A stretch of DNA of 64,000 bases from an uncultured Sphingorhabdus sp. (GTDB lineage: Bacteria; Pseudomonadota; Alphaproteobacteria; Sphingomonadales; Sphingomonadaceae), in assembly GCA_947492905.1 (NCBI GenBank), contig CANLOL010000001.1, positions 474,578 to 538,577 of the forward strand. Reading direction: 5' to 3'. The translations under genes and the position numbers were made by a program. Below the pieces are notes generated by a model. It made no database searches. It saw nothing but the letters and a program-made list of their open reading frames with translations, and had not been told where the DNA came from. Positions 36,475 to 45,596 of this stretch are shown in pieces (the stretch's first letter is position 1; every line of letters starts with the position of its first letter).

Positions 36475-37248
36475 TTATTGATAGTCAAGATCTATAGCCT
36501 TTTGAATTGGGTCAGATAGCATCTCTCCGCGATTGTTTTTAAAACCATGCTTACGCCTAATTTGCAAATAACGGCGCCACAATGCAAAACGATTTTTCGT
36601 AATAGGGCAAACCAAATTATATAATGGTAAATCTTGTGCCCATTTTTTTTGCATATATAACCATGCCGAGCGATAATATTTATCCAAGGTAACAACGCGG
36701 CGGCTGTTATGTACGACCGGCACTTCAACCACCCAGCAACTCAAACCTATTTTTTGAGCTTCTTTGCAAATATCAGTTCCGAAAAGATGAAACCCCGGCA
36801 AATCTGTGTCAAATGAGAGTTTCTTATCGGTTCTTACTAAGATAAAATATTCATCTAATGTATTGATTTTTGTTGGCGTATTCAAATTCCCAACCAATTG
36901 CTGTCCATTAGCAGAACACCATACGCGTCCAGCATGCCGATTTCGCGAAACCCCGCCGAAAAACCCCACAATTGCGGCCGTATCATCTTGTTGTTGCAAG
37001 GACTCTAATTGCGATGTTAAGATTTTCAAAAATCCAGACGGCAAATATACATCCTGATGGACAAATCCTATCCAATCGCATTGATCATCTAATTCAGATA
37101 TGGCTTGGTTATATGCCGCAGCGGCTGATTTATAACTGCGATAAGTGTGTAATTTTAATGCTCCAGACTGAATATCATCAGAAGCAAGCAGATTATTTTC
37201 TAATACATCTTCATCATTTACAGCTGCAGCTAATATTATACGCGCCAT
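36475..37248 (-). CDS. StrF-like family glycosyltransferase
   Basis: A 257-residue protein with a GT-A-like N-terminal part: TYRSYKSAAAAYNQAIS, then WIGFVHQDVYLPSGFL. The HQDVYLP motif is the hallmark of the StrF-related group of family-2-like transferases (Glyco_tranf_2_5). GFHLFGTDICKEAQKIGL and VVHNSRR are further conserved points. It has no membrane segment. It lies 47 bases downstream of the flippase gene on the minus strand, probably in one transcript with it. Donor sugar unknown. Confidence 0.75.
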   Translation of the reverse strand: MARIILAAAVNDEDVLENNLLASDDIQSGALKLHTYRSYKSAAAAYNQAISELDDQCDWIGFVHQDVYLPSGFLKILTSQLESLQQQDDTAAIVGFFGGVSRNRHAGRVWCSANGQQLVGNLNTPTKINTLDEYFILVRTDKKLSFDTDLPGFHLFGTDICKEAQKIGLSCWVVEVPVVHNSRRVVTLDKYYRSAWLYMQKKWAQDLPLYNLVCPITKNRFALWRRYLQIRRKHGFKNNRGEMLSDPIQKAIDLDYQ

Positions 37249-37295
37249 TATAAATATCCGATCATTCTAATATTAATTAAATTCTATTAAAAATA

Positions 37296-38732
37296 TTACA
37301 GCCCTGTAATACTTAATGCTTTATCTTTTATTTGCTTTGGCATGACATAATATGAAAAGATCATCGAAATTACTAATCCAAAAACCATCAAAATCAACCA
37401 TAAATTGAAATTCGATTGATAATATTGCGCCACAAATATCGCTGCAATAGACAATGTATAGGATAATAAACTTAGATATTTGACGGGAAAAAATCCTGCT
37501 ATTGCGGATAATAATATAGCATCAATTGTACAACGAAAAGCAAAGGCTGCCGCCGCGCCAAGAAGCCCGTAATTTTCTATGCCATACCATAATGCAGCAA
37601 TATATAGAGGCGTTTCAATCATATAAGCTATGAGTGGTTTTTTGGGTTGCGCCCGTGAATGCAAAACTGTCAGCGGTATTAAAGCTATTCCTAAACCCCA
37701 AGAGCTAATCAACAATATTTGTCCAACCAAATAAGCTTCTTGCGCGATTTCCTTGCCTATCCACAATTCCAATAACCATTGCATATTGAAAATTAATCCC
37801 ACTATTATGGGCGTCATAATTGCCAGCGTCATTTTTGTTGATGCTATCCAAATATTCCTTTCCTGCTCCTTATTTGAAGAGGACATTCTTGGAAAAACTG
37901 CATTATTGAGAGCAATTGGTATGATGGATAATCGCGATGATATTTGATAAGGTATTACATAAATAGCCACCACTGCTGCGCCAAGCATAGCCGAAATCAC
38001 AAATCTATCGATCATGTAAATAATAGGCGCAACAATGCCCGTTAATGTCATCCAACCGCCAAAACTGAGCAGATTTGATGCTGTTTTTTTGCTAATCTTG
38101 GGTTTGCCAAGGTGTAGCATTTTACGCCATAGTAGAAATTTAAGGTATAAAAATGCTATTAAGCGGGCCACGCCAGCAGCGATAATAAGCAGATAAAGTT
38201 CAGTGCCGATATACCAAGCTGTTAATAAGGGTAGTAATTGGAATAAGGTAGAGCCTAACATTATACCCAAATTATAATCTACAAAATATTCTCTGCCTTG
38301 CAGGGCCCCCGTTGCGACACTAGAGGCTGTCACAATTGGTAACATGAGCCCCAAATAGGGCAATGACTCCATTACTTCTGCTGATATAGCGGCACTGGCT
38401 TGGAAATATTTTTCAATGAATATATAGCCGACACCCCATATGAATAATGCGCCTATGAGGCCTACGAAAAAACTAATTGTTATCGCAGTCCAATATATTT
38501 CGCTGCGTTTGGCATGTGTGTCATCTCTAGCCGCAGCAATTTTTTGTGCGGCAGCACGTCCTAACCCTAAATCAAAAAGACCAAAATATCCTAATATCAA
38601 CCAAGCAATAGCCAAAGCGCCATAGCGCTCTGTGCCTACTGCATTAAGGTAAAGCGGCACGGTAGCCAATGCTAAAATAAGCGGTACAATAGAACCCGCC
38701 ATATTATACATGCTGTTACGGGCTATGCTCAA
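37296..38732 (-). CDS. Wzx-type lipid-linked oligosaccharide flippase
   Basis: A 478-residue protein with 12-14 predicted membrane segments, starting MSIARNSMYNMAGSIVPLIL and containing LGYFGLFDLGLGRAAAQKIA, the N-terminal pattern of the MATE/MVF-type polysaccharide transporters. It should move undecaprenyl-diphosphate-linked repeat units to the periplasm for Wzy polymerisation. It is transcribed on the minus strand with the StrF-like gene and diverges from the ligase-like gene at 38956 across 223 AT-rich bases. Its presence together with Wzy-, Wza- and Wzc-like proteins defines a Wzx/Wzy-dependent route. Confidence 0.88.
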   Translation of the reverse strand: MSIARNSMYNMAGSIVPLILALATVPLYLNAVGTERYGALAIAWLILGYFGLFDLGLGRAAAQKIAAARDDTHAKRSEIYWTAITISFFVGLIGALFIWGVGYIFIEKYFQASAAISAEVMESLPYLGLMLPIVTASSVATGALQGREYFVDYNLGIMLGSTLFQLLPLLTAWYIGTELYLLIIAAGVARLIAFLYLKFLLWRKMLHLGKPKISKKTASNLLSFGGWMTLTGIVAPIIYMIDRFVISAMLGAAVVAIYVIPYQISSRLSIIPIALNNAVFPRMSSSNKEQERNIWIASTKMTLAIMTPIIVGLIFNMQWLLELWIGKEIAQEAYLVGQILLISSWGLGIALIPLTVLHSRAQPKKPLIAYMIETPLYIAALWYGIENYGLLGAAAAFAFRCTIDAILLSAIAGFFPVKYLSLLSYTLSIAAIFVAQYYQSNFNLWLILMVFGLVISMIFSYYVMPKQIKDKALSITGL

Positions 38733-38955
38733 AAATCATTACCTTATTTTTTATTCTTAATATTACATCACACATTCAACGCAAAGAATTGCTATCTTAT
38801 TTTACGTCTTATCGCACAAGAAAAATCTCAATTATTATAATGCGCTTATCTATTTACAGAGCATAGCGCAAAGGTTATCAGATGTTTTAGTTTTCAATAC
38901 AAGCTACACAAGAGCTTATAATTTAACTGCCCATAGGGCTCGATTAAGGCGCATA

Positions 38956-40347
38956 ATGTCACATTCACCGCCAATCTCTCAACATAATGACAAAACCAAA
39001 TATAGCGCCGCATTCATTGCTATCGGCTTCCTACTAACTAGCGCAATATTATTTGGCGGTGGTGGCTCGCGCTTTCCTGCAACCGAGATATTTATTCAAT
39101 TAGCGGCATTGCCCGCTTTATTTATTGGTGTGCGCAATCTGAATATCGCAAATTTATCGCGCGATGAGAAATTTATAGGATTGCTCTTAATAGCCTCTCT
39201 AGCGCTCATCATATTGCAAATCATACCCTTGCCACCTTTTATCTGGCAATCCCTGCCAGGTCGAGACCTTCTGGTGGACTTAGCCAATGTAATTGGCCGC
39301 GATAATGCTTGGTATAGCCTATCCATTGACCCCAGCATGACTATCGACTCTGGTTTGTCGCTTGTCATATTTGCGGCGATCATATTGGCTGGCTATCATA
39401 TCAACACTTCTGAACGCATCAAATTATTCAAACTGATTTTGGGTTTAGCTGGCGTACATTTGTTCATCGCATTGATGCAAATGGCATCAGGCGGAGAAAA
39501 TTTTTATTTTTACGCTACTTCGCATAAAGGGCTGCCCGTAGGATTATTTGCCAATCGCAATCATATGGGCACGTTGATGATTTTATCCATCATGGTTTGC
39601 GCTGCTTTATACCACTATCAACGCGTTGAGCCGCGCAATAATGGTATTAAAAAATCAGATATTTCTATGGCTATGATTATATATGGCAGCGCAGCCGCAT
39701 TGTTCACACTGGGTGTTTTAATCACCAACAGCCGCACAGCAACAGCATTATTATTCATAGCTTTTCTACTTATCATCTTCCTTGCTATTCCTAAAAAACA
39801 CAGCCGTTTGGCTATGCCATTCACCATAGGGGGGGCTATCATCATCGGAGGGGGAGCGCTTTTACTATATTATACAAACCGTTTCGAAGTGTTAAACAGG
39901 CTTTTGGAGAGGTTTGAGCAAAATGACGATCAGCGCTTTGAATTTTGGCCCAATATATGGCAAGCATTGCAAAATTACATGCCTTTTGGCAGCGGCCTGG
40001 GAACCTTTGATATTGGCTTTAGAGCCAATGAAGACCTAGAAATTGTCGGCAGCCATTTTGTGAATAATGCGCATAATGAATATCTTGAATTGGCCTTAGA
40101 AACTGGGGTTTTTGGACCCTTAATCACTATTGTAGCTTTGCTGTGGTTACTGCGAAAAATATTACGCCTTATTAAGGACAGATTTAATATGGGATCACAA
40201 GATTTAACGGCACTATATTTATCCATCGGTGTTGGCCTTATAGCCCTGCATTCTCTCACCGATTATCCCATGCGGCGTTTTACAATTTTAGCAATTTGTG
40301 CCTTTTTTGTGTCAAGCATCACACACAAGCGCAAATCAATAGGCTAA
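38956..40347 (+). CDS. O-antigen ligase / polymerase family membrane protein
   Basis: A 463-residue protein with about 12 membrane segments. It has the Wzy_C/WaaL family core: GLFANRNHMGTLMIL, GVLITNSRTATALLF (a conserved Arg near the large loop), a periplasmic loop with EVLNRLLERFEQNDDQRFEFW, PFGSGLGTFDIGF and HFVNNAHNEYLELALETGVFG. The NAHNEYLE motif is typical of the ligase/polymerase family. It is the second such protein in the locus. Being beside the export genes, this may be the main polymerase. The start has AAGG upstream. Confidence 0.87.
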   Translation: MSHSPPISQHNDKTKYSAAFIAIGFLLTSAILFGGGGSRFPATEIFIQLAALPALFIGVRNLNIANLSRDEKFIGLLLIASLALIILQIIPLPPFIWQSLPGRDLLVDLANVIGRDNAWYSLSIDPSMTIDSGLSLVIFAAIILAGYHINTSERIKLFKLILGLAGVHLFIALMQMASGGENFYFYATSHKGLPVGLFANRNHMGTLMILSIMVCAALYHYQRVEPRNNGIKKSDISMAMIIYGSAAALFTLGVLITNSRTATALLFIAFLLIIFLAIPKKHSRLAMPFTIGGAIIIGGGALLLYYTNRFEVLNRLLERFEQNDDQRFEFWPNIWQALQNYMPFGSGLGTFDIGFRANEDLEIVGSHFVNNAHNEYLELALETGVFGPLITIVALLWLLRKILRLIKDRFNMGSQDLTALYLSIGVGLIALHSLTDYPMRRFTILAICAFFVSSITHKRKSIG

Positions 40348-40443
40348 ATTAGAAAATCTCTCTTCCCTTAATAGCAGACTAAGGTTAGAGAAGTCTTTTA
40401 CATTAAGTCATAATCACGATTATAGATTATTAAGGTCTAAACG

Positions 40444-41157
40444 ATGAATATTGTTTCAAAATTTCTTCCAATTATTCTGATTTCAACTCTGATATCAGCA
40501 TGCCAAGGAAGTCGAGATATCGCCGTTGGAGATATCCCAGCGCCAGTTCCGACTGCAATTGATATACCATCGAAGATCCCAACCAGTAGCGATGATGTAG
40601 CGGAAAGCTATATTTTAGGGCCTAATGATGTCATTAATGTCAATGTTTTCCGCGAACCAGATTTAACACTAGGCAATTTGCGCCTTGATTCGACTGGACG
40701 ATTTGAAATGCCCTTAATCGGCCGCATTGATGCCAACAATAAGAATATTGATGTGCTTTCAGAAGAAATTACCGAACGATATGGGCGCGATTTTCTTGTT
40801 AACCCGCAAGTCAGTATCAATATTGTAGAGGTAAATAGCAAACGCCTTACAATAGAAGGGGCTGTTGAAAGACCAGGTGTATACATCCAAGCTGGGCCAA
40901 CTAATTTATTAAGTGCTATCGCCATTGGCGGAGGCCCAAATGATGTAGCAAAGTTAAGTGAGATAGCTGTGTTTAGAGTGATAGATGGTGAAAATAGAGT
41001 GGCTGCTTTTGATATAAAGCGCATTCGCTCTGGCGAACTTCCTAATCCTGTAATCTACCCCGGTGATATCATCGTTGTAGGCTTTGATGGCTTTAGAACC
41101 ACTCTAAGAGATATATTGCAAGCTGCGCCTTTCATCACCATTTTTCAAAGATTTTAA
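40444..41157 (+). CDS. Wza-like polysaccharide export lipoprotein
   Basis: A 237-residue outer-membrane export protein. A lipoprotein signal peptide ends in LISAC with lipidated C20. The polysaccharide export domain (about 55-130: YILGPNDVINVNVFREPDL, DSTGRFEMPLIGRIDA) is followed by one SLBB domain (LTIEGAVERPGVYIQAG). It is shorter than E. coli Wza (379 aa), lacking the extra SLBB and the membrane helix, as in many alphaproteobacterial exporters. It precedes the Wzc-like gene by 20 bases. The C-terminal helix FRTTLRDILQAAPFI may insert in the membrane. Confidence 0.92.
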   Translation: MNIVSKFLPIILISTLISACQGSRDIAVGDIPAPVPTAIDIPSKIPTSSDDVAESYILGPNDVINVNVFREPDLTLGNLRLDSTGRFEMPLIGRIDANNKNIDVLSEEITERYGRDFLVNPQVSINIVEVNSKRLTIEGAVERPGVYIQAGPTNLLSAIAIGGGPNDVAKLSEIAVFRVIDGENRVAAFDIKRIRSGELPNPVIYPGDIIVVGFDGFRTTLRDILQAAPFITIFQRF

Positions 41158-41177
41158 TTTAAGGTTTAATAAATATT

Positions 41178-43352
41178 ATGGAGCAAGCAGAATCCAAATA
41201 TTCTGGTTATTTTGACTTTGATGCCAATAACTCAAATGACTTTATGGCGAATTTTGTTCGCTTAAAAGCCATGATTTATCGTCAAAGATTTATCATCATT
41301 GGGATTATGGCGCTAGCATTAATAATTACTGCAATAGCCACATTTTTGACCACACCCATTTATCAAGCTGAATCCCGTGTGCAAATTCAGAGTGATACCA
41401 ATCAAATTTTACGAAACGGAGAAATTGCAAGCGATAATAATGGTCGCCAACTTCAAATGTTCCTTAATGGGCAAGTAGAGATATTAAATAGCCGCAAAAT
41501 GGCAACGCGCATTACCGATAAATTGCGATTATCATCAAATGAAAAATTCTTTGAAGCCATGAATGTTGAACCTGTCATTGAAACACAGGCGGGTCAAAAT
41601 CTTCAAGCTGCCAGACGCTCGCAAGCGATTGCACTTCTAAAATCTAATATTGCTGTGCAATTGCCACTGGGTGGTAATATCGCATCCGTATATTTTAATA
41701 GTCCAGACAAAGCTACTGCAATTAAAATCGTCAATGCTTATTCCGAAGAATTAATTAGGGTCAATATTGAAAAAAGATTTGAGACCACGTCTTACGCACG
41801 CGAATTTCTAGAAGAAGAAATCACGGTTGCCAAAAAACAATTGGAAGAGGCGGAGAGAGAAGCGCTTAATTTCGCACGCAATTCGCAAATCATCGATGCA
41901 AGCGACGGTGTTTCAACATCTGATGGTGAAAGTTCACCGAAATCAATAACAACCGCCAATTTAGTCCAAGCTAATGCTGACCTTGGCGTGGCTCGTACAG
42001 AGAGAGTGAAAGCACAAAGCCGCTGGAACCAGGCTGCTGTAACGCCTTTATTTAGCCTACCAGAAGTATTATCAAATAGCGCCATTCAATCGCTGCAGGC
42101 CAGTCGAGCAGAAGCAGAAACAGAACTTAATGGGCTAAGCGATGTCTATAAACCGCAGCATCCAGCTTATCAAAAAGTAGAAGGTAGAATCTCACTAATT
42201 GATGGCCAGATGCGCAATTTAGCTACCAATATCCGCAATTCTATTCGCGCTGAATATCAAACAGCCTTGCAGCAAGAACAATCTTTGAAAGAGCAATTGG
42301 CTAATTTCAAAACTGATACGCTAGATGAACAAAATAAACGTGTCGCATTAAACTTATTAAGCCGTGATTTGGATACTGAGCGTTCACAATATCAAGCTCT
42401 ATTAGAACGGTTTAGTGAAGTGAATTCAGCATCCGAAGTTGTTACCAATAATATTAGCATTATCGATAAAGCCGAATTTGGATATAAAATATCTCCTAAT
42501 CTATTGATTAACCTCATTATAGGTGGTTTTTTGGGTATGACGCTAGCAGCCGTTATTGCATTTGCCCGTGAAATACTGAACGATGTTATTAGGGCGCCTG
42601 ATGATATTGCTTCTAAGCTAAGAATGCCATTACTAGGCGTTACACCCTACACTGTGTTTAATCGCGGATTGATGGAAGAAATTAGCGATAGAAAGTCGCC
42701 TATATCTGAATCCTATACGTCCATAAGATCAGCACTAGAGTTTAGCACCTCAAATGGTGCGCCCAAAACGATGCTCGTTACCAGTTCACAGCCAAGCGAG
42801 GGTAAATCAACAACATCTGTTGCATTGGCCATTAGCTTTAGCAAGGCTGGTAAGAAAGTATTGTTGATAGATTCTGACTTACGCAATCCATCGCTGCATA
42901 AATATATAATGCAGAAAAATAATGATGGGTTTGCAAGTGTACTAACCAAAAACAGAAAATTTTCGGATCAGGTGGAAAAAATTCAAGATACGAATATAGA
43001 CTTTATTCCAGCGGGTAATGCACCCCCTAATCCTGCTGAAATCTTAATAGCGCACAATATCGAAGAATTTTTAGACAGCGTTAAAGATCATTATGATCAT
43101 ATCATCATGGATGGTCCGCCCATCATGGGGTTAGCCGATTCTCCGCAAATCAGTAGCGTTGTTGAAGGCACTATATTAATTGCCAGAACAGGGGTTGTAC
43201 GAGGTCGTCAAGCGCAAAATGCCCTTACGCGATTGCAGGCGGCCAATGCAAAAGTCGTTGGTGTTATCCTATGCCAATATGACAGCAATACACAAGGTTA
43301 TGGCTATGATTATGAATATAGTTATGAATATGGAAATAGTGCTAAAGCATAA
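41178..43352 (+). CDS. Wzc-like chain-length regulator and tyrosine autokinase
   Basis: A 724-residue bacterial tyrosine kinase. An N-terminal Wzz domain has two membrane segments (about 38-60 and 440-460) and long periplasmic coiled coils. The cytoplasmic BY-kinase has Walker A SSQPSEGKSTTS, Walker A' LLIDSDLRNPS and Walker B HIIMDGPPIMGLADS. The C-terminus is a tyrosine cluster with about eight Tyr in the last 25 residues (from YDSNTQGYGYDY), the autophosphorylation tail. Cycling of phosphorylation controls chain length. It works with the Wza-like lipoprotein directly upstream. No separate phosphotyrosine phosphatase is seen in the window. Confidence 0.94.
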   Translation: MEQAESKYSGYFDFDANNSNDFMANFVRLKAMIYRQRFIIIGIMALALIITAIATFLTTPIYQAESRVQIQSDTNQILRNGEIASDNNGRQLQMFLNGQVEILNSRKMATRITDKLRLSSNEKFFEAMNVEPVIETQAGQNLQAARRSQAIALLKSNIAVQLPLGGNIASVYFNSPDKATAIKIVNAYSEELIRVNIEKRFETTSYAREFLEEEITVAKKQLEEAEREALNFARNSQIIDASDGVSTSDGESSPKSITTANLVQANADLGVARTERVKAQSRWNQAAVTPLFSLPEVLSNSAIQSLQASRAEAETELNGLSDVYKPQHPAYQKVEGRISLIDGQMRNLATNIRNSIRAEYQTALQQEQSLKEQLANFKTDTLDEQNKRVALNLLSRDLDTERSQYQALLERFSEVNSASEVVTNNISIIDKAEFGYKISPNLLINLIIGGFLGMTLAAVIAFAREILNDVIRAPDDIASKLRMPLLGVTPYTVFNRGLMEEISDRKSPISESYTSIRSALEFSTSNGAPKTMLVTSSQPSEGKSTTSVALAISFSKAGKKVLLIDSDLRNPSLHKYIMQKNNDGFASVLTKNRKFSDQVEKIQDTNIDFIPAGNAPPNPAEILIAHNIEEFLDSVKDHYDHIIMDGPPIMGLADSPQISSVVEGTILIARTGVVRGRQAQNALTRLQAANAKVVGVILCQYDSNTQGYGYDYEYSYEYGNSAKA

Positions 43353-43391
43353 AGCCTATCAACTTATGCCCAATATAAAGTAGGCACCTAC

Positions 43392-44618
43392 ATGCAAACC
43401 AATAGAGCAGAGCAGAAATCAACTCAAAGTCCTAATAAGAAAAATGGATATTGGGCAATGCTCGCTCTATTCATCGCTTTGGTACTAATAATCATCAGCG
43501 CAATTTCGCGTATCGCTATCGATAGAAAAATCCCGGCCTCTCCATCACTCAGCAACAGCCGTGCGCTTGCTTTATATGCAGAAGGAGCCGTACGGCAAAC
43601 ACAGAGCCAGCAAGCCACATTATTGTCCATCAAAGCCCTATCGAAATCACTCGCCAATAACCGTGCTATTCGTACTTTGGCGCAAAGCTACGCACAACAA
43701 GGACGCAATGATGAAGCATTAGCATTATTTAAAATAGGCGGTGCATTAAGCTGGCGCGACAGCGAAACACAATTGGCCCTGTTTGAAACAGCGATCAAAA
43801 ATGCAGATATCAAAAGTGGATTGGATAATATGGACGCATTATTACGCCGTAATGTTGCGCCCGATGAGATATTATCAATCTATTTATTAGGCGGACAAGA
43901 AAATGATATTGCTAAATTAATTGCTGGAAAATTGGCGCAAAACCCAACTTGGAGAGAGCGTTTCTTCACCTTCACTAAGTGGGAGGGTATAGAAAATATG
44001 AACAGCTATGAGCAAATCATCTCGCATTTAAATCAAACGAAGTCGCCGCCAAAGGTTGATGAAATCAATAGCTATGCATCAACGCTATTCGCAAAAACAT
44101 CACGGTCTCGTGCGCTTCGTTTCTGGAATGAACAGTCCCAACAATTTCCATCTGTACTGAACAATAATAGCAAAGTCACATTAAATTGGGCACATTCTAA
44201 TCGCAGCGAAGATCGATTCATATCAGATTGGACTATGACCAACATTGAAGATGTATTTCCTTATTTCGAAGATAATGAAGATGGCCAAACATCCATTGCT
44301 AATTTCGATATGAAAAAGCGAGCCAATGGCTTGATGGCTTATAGGGCAATCATATTACCGCCTACTAATATTCAGCTGGCTGTCAAATCGCCTAATCAGA
44401 ATAAGGAACTTTCTTCTTCTTTGCGCTGGATTGTGAAATGTATTGATAGCCGTGAAGAGATGATATTAGATGCAGTGCCTCTCCGAGATAAATTATGGGC
44501 AGCTAACATTAGTGCTTTACCCTGCGATGCCCATTATTTACAATTGCATGTAAATCCAGCGGGGCTGCGCAAAGATGTTGAGATTAGGCTGGATAATATT
44601 ACCCTATCATCGGGCTGA
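43392..44618 (+). CDS. Membrane-anchored TPR-like protein of the exopolysaccharide operon
   Basis: A 408-residue protein with one membrane segment (about 20-42, AMLALFIALVLIIISAISRIA). The periplasmic part has helical repeat-like stretches (YAEGAVRQTQSQQATLLSIKAL, LAQSYAQQGRNDEALALFKIG in pieces), the latter close to a TPR. The last ~150 residues look beta-rich (MAYRAIILPPTNIQLAVK, LQLHVNPAGLRKDVEIRLDNI), like a carbohydrate-binding sandwich. No specific family is recognised. It follows the Wzc-like gene by 39 bases and ends the plus-strand export block. Its 3' end overlaps the convergent EEP gene by 12 bases. A scaffold or polymer-binding role in export is inferred. Confidence 0.7.
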   Translation: MQTNRAEQKSTQSPNKKNGYWAMLALFIALVLIIISAISRIAIDRKIPASPSLSNSRALALYAEGAVRQTQSQQATLLSIKALSKSLANNRAIRTLAQSYAQQGRNDEALALFKIGGALSWRDSETQLALFETAIKNADIKSGLDNMDALLRRNVAPDEILSIYLLGGQENDIAKLIAGKLAQNPTWRERFFTFTKWEGIENMNSYEQIISHLNQTKSPPKVDEINSYASTLFAKTSRSRALRFWNEQSQQFPSVLNNNSKVTLNWAHSNRSEDRFISDWTMTNIEDVFPYFEDNEDGQTSIANFDMKKRANGLMAYRAIILPPTNIQLAVKSPNQNKELSSSLRWIVKCIDSREEMILDAVPLRDKLWAANISALPCDAHYLQLHVNPAGLRKDVEIRLDNITLSSG

Positions 44619-45596
44619 TATTTCAATATCCGCAATCACCGGATGATGGTCTGAACCTATGCTAGCCTCTCCAGTAAATGCATTAACTGCTCTATATTTG
44701 GGCTTTACAAAAATATGGTCTATACGACTGAATGCCCCTAATAATCCTATGGAACGGCCACGCGCAGGGAATGATGCGCCAGGGCCTAATCCCGCGACTT
44801 GATGCGCATTGGTCATTTTCTTATTGATTAAGTGATAGCCATAATTCCAGGGGGTTGCGTTAAAATCTCCCAATATAATATCAGGGTTTTTAATATTAAG
44901 ATCATCCAGCAGATTGACATAAAAGGATCGATTAGCCGCAGGGCGGCCAAAGTTTTTTGCTGCATGGATATTCCAAATGACCAACGAGCCTTTAGGCGTT
45001 TCGACTTTTGCACTGTTCCAATATTTGCTGTCACCCGCATCAATGATTGTCGGGAATTTAGAGATGATAGCATAAGTATTTTCACGGGCACTATACCATT
45101 TCACATCAGTGATAGCGTTTAGTTTTTTCATGAAAGCTGGGAAATCTGAAATTTCTTGAATTGCGATAATATCGCCATCATACCCAGCAATCCGCTGCGC
45201 CGCCGCATCCATATTTTTGTTTAAACCGCGCAAAGAAGCGGATACGATACGTATATCGCCAGCTTTTACCTCTGATGAAGCGCTGAAATTAAAACCGCTT
45301 CCCATGGCAAAGATAAGACAGAAAAAAACCGCTCCTGCTGTTGCCCAAATATAGCTGCGCCAAAATAATAAAGCCAAAGCGGATATGGCCGCGCCAACAG
45401 CAATGGGAATAGCACCAGCATTAATATAACCCAAATTGGGCAAGCCATCGCCAAATGCGGCCCATATTAGTAACCATATATAGCAAAGCATAATAGCCGA
45501 TCGCACTGCCCATAAACTTAAAAACTTCGCCGAAAACATGCTATTCTTGCTATGATTCTTAGTCTTATGCCTGCGACGGGGTTCGGGATTATGCAT
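44607..45596 (-). CDS. Endonuclease/exonuclease/phosphatase (EEP) family membrane protein
   Basis: A 329-residue protein with three N-terminal membrane segments (about 30-100), then an EEP domain: RIVSASLRGLNKN, IIAIQEISDF (metal-binding E), NIHAAKN, DIILGDFNATPW (catalytic D and N) and IGSDHHPVIADIE (catalytic D-H). Topology places the catalytic domain outside the cytoplasm. Related proteins cleave phosphodiesters in DNA, sphingolipids or phosphoinositides. Here it is translationally coupled to the GT4 gene (8-base overlap), which links it to polysaccharide assembly, perhaps as a lipid-carrier or phosphodiester hydrolase. That role is an inference. Confidence 0.83.
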   Translation of the reverse strand: MHNPEPRRRHKTKNHSKNSMFSAKFLSLWAVRSAIMLCYIWLLIWAAFGDGLPNLGYINAGAIPIAVGAAISALALLFWRSYIWATAGAVFFCLIFAMGSGFNFSASSEVKAGDIRIVSASLRGLNKNMDAAAQRIAGYDGDIIAIQEISDFPAFMKKLNAITDVKWYSARENTYAIISKFPTIIDAGDSKYWNSAKVETPKGSLVIWNIHAAKNFGRPAANRSFYVNLLDDLNIKNPDIILGDFNATPWNYGYHLINKKMTNAHQVAGLGPGASFPARGRSIGLLGAFSRIDHIFVKPKYRAVNAFTGEASIGSDHHPVIADIEISAR

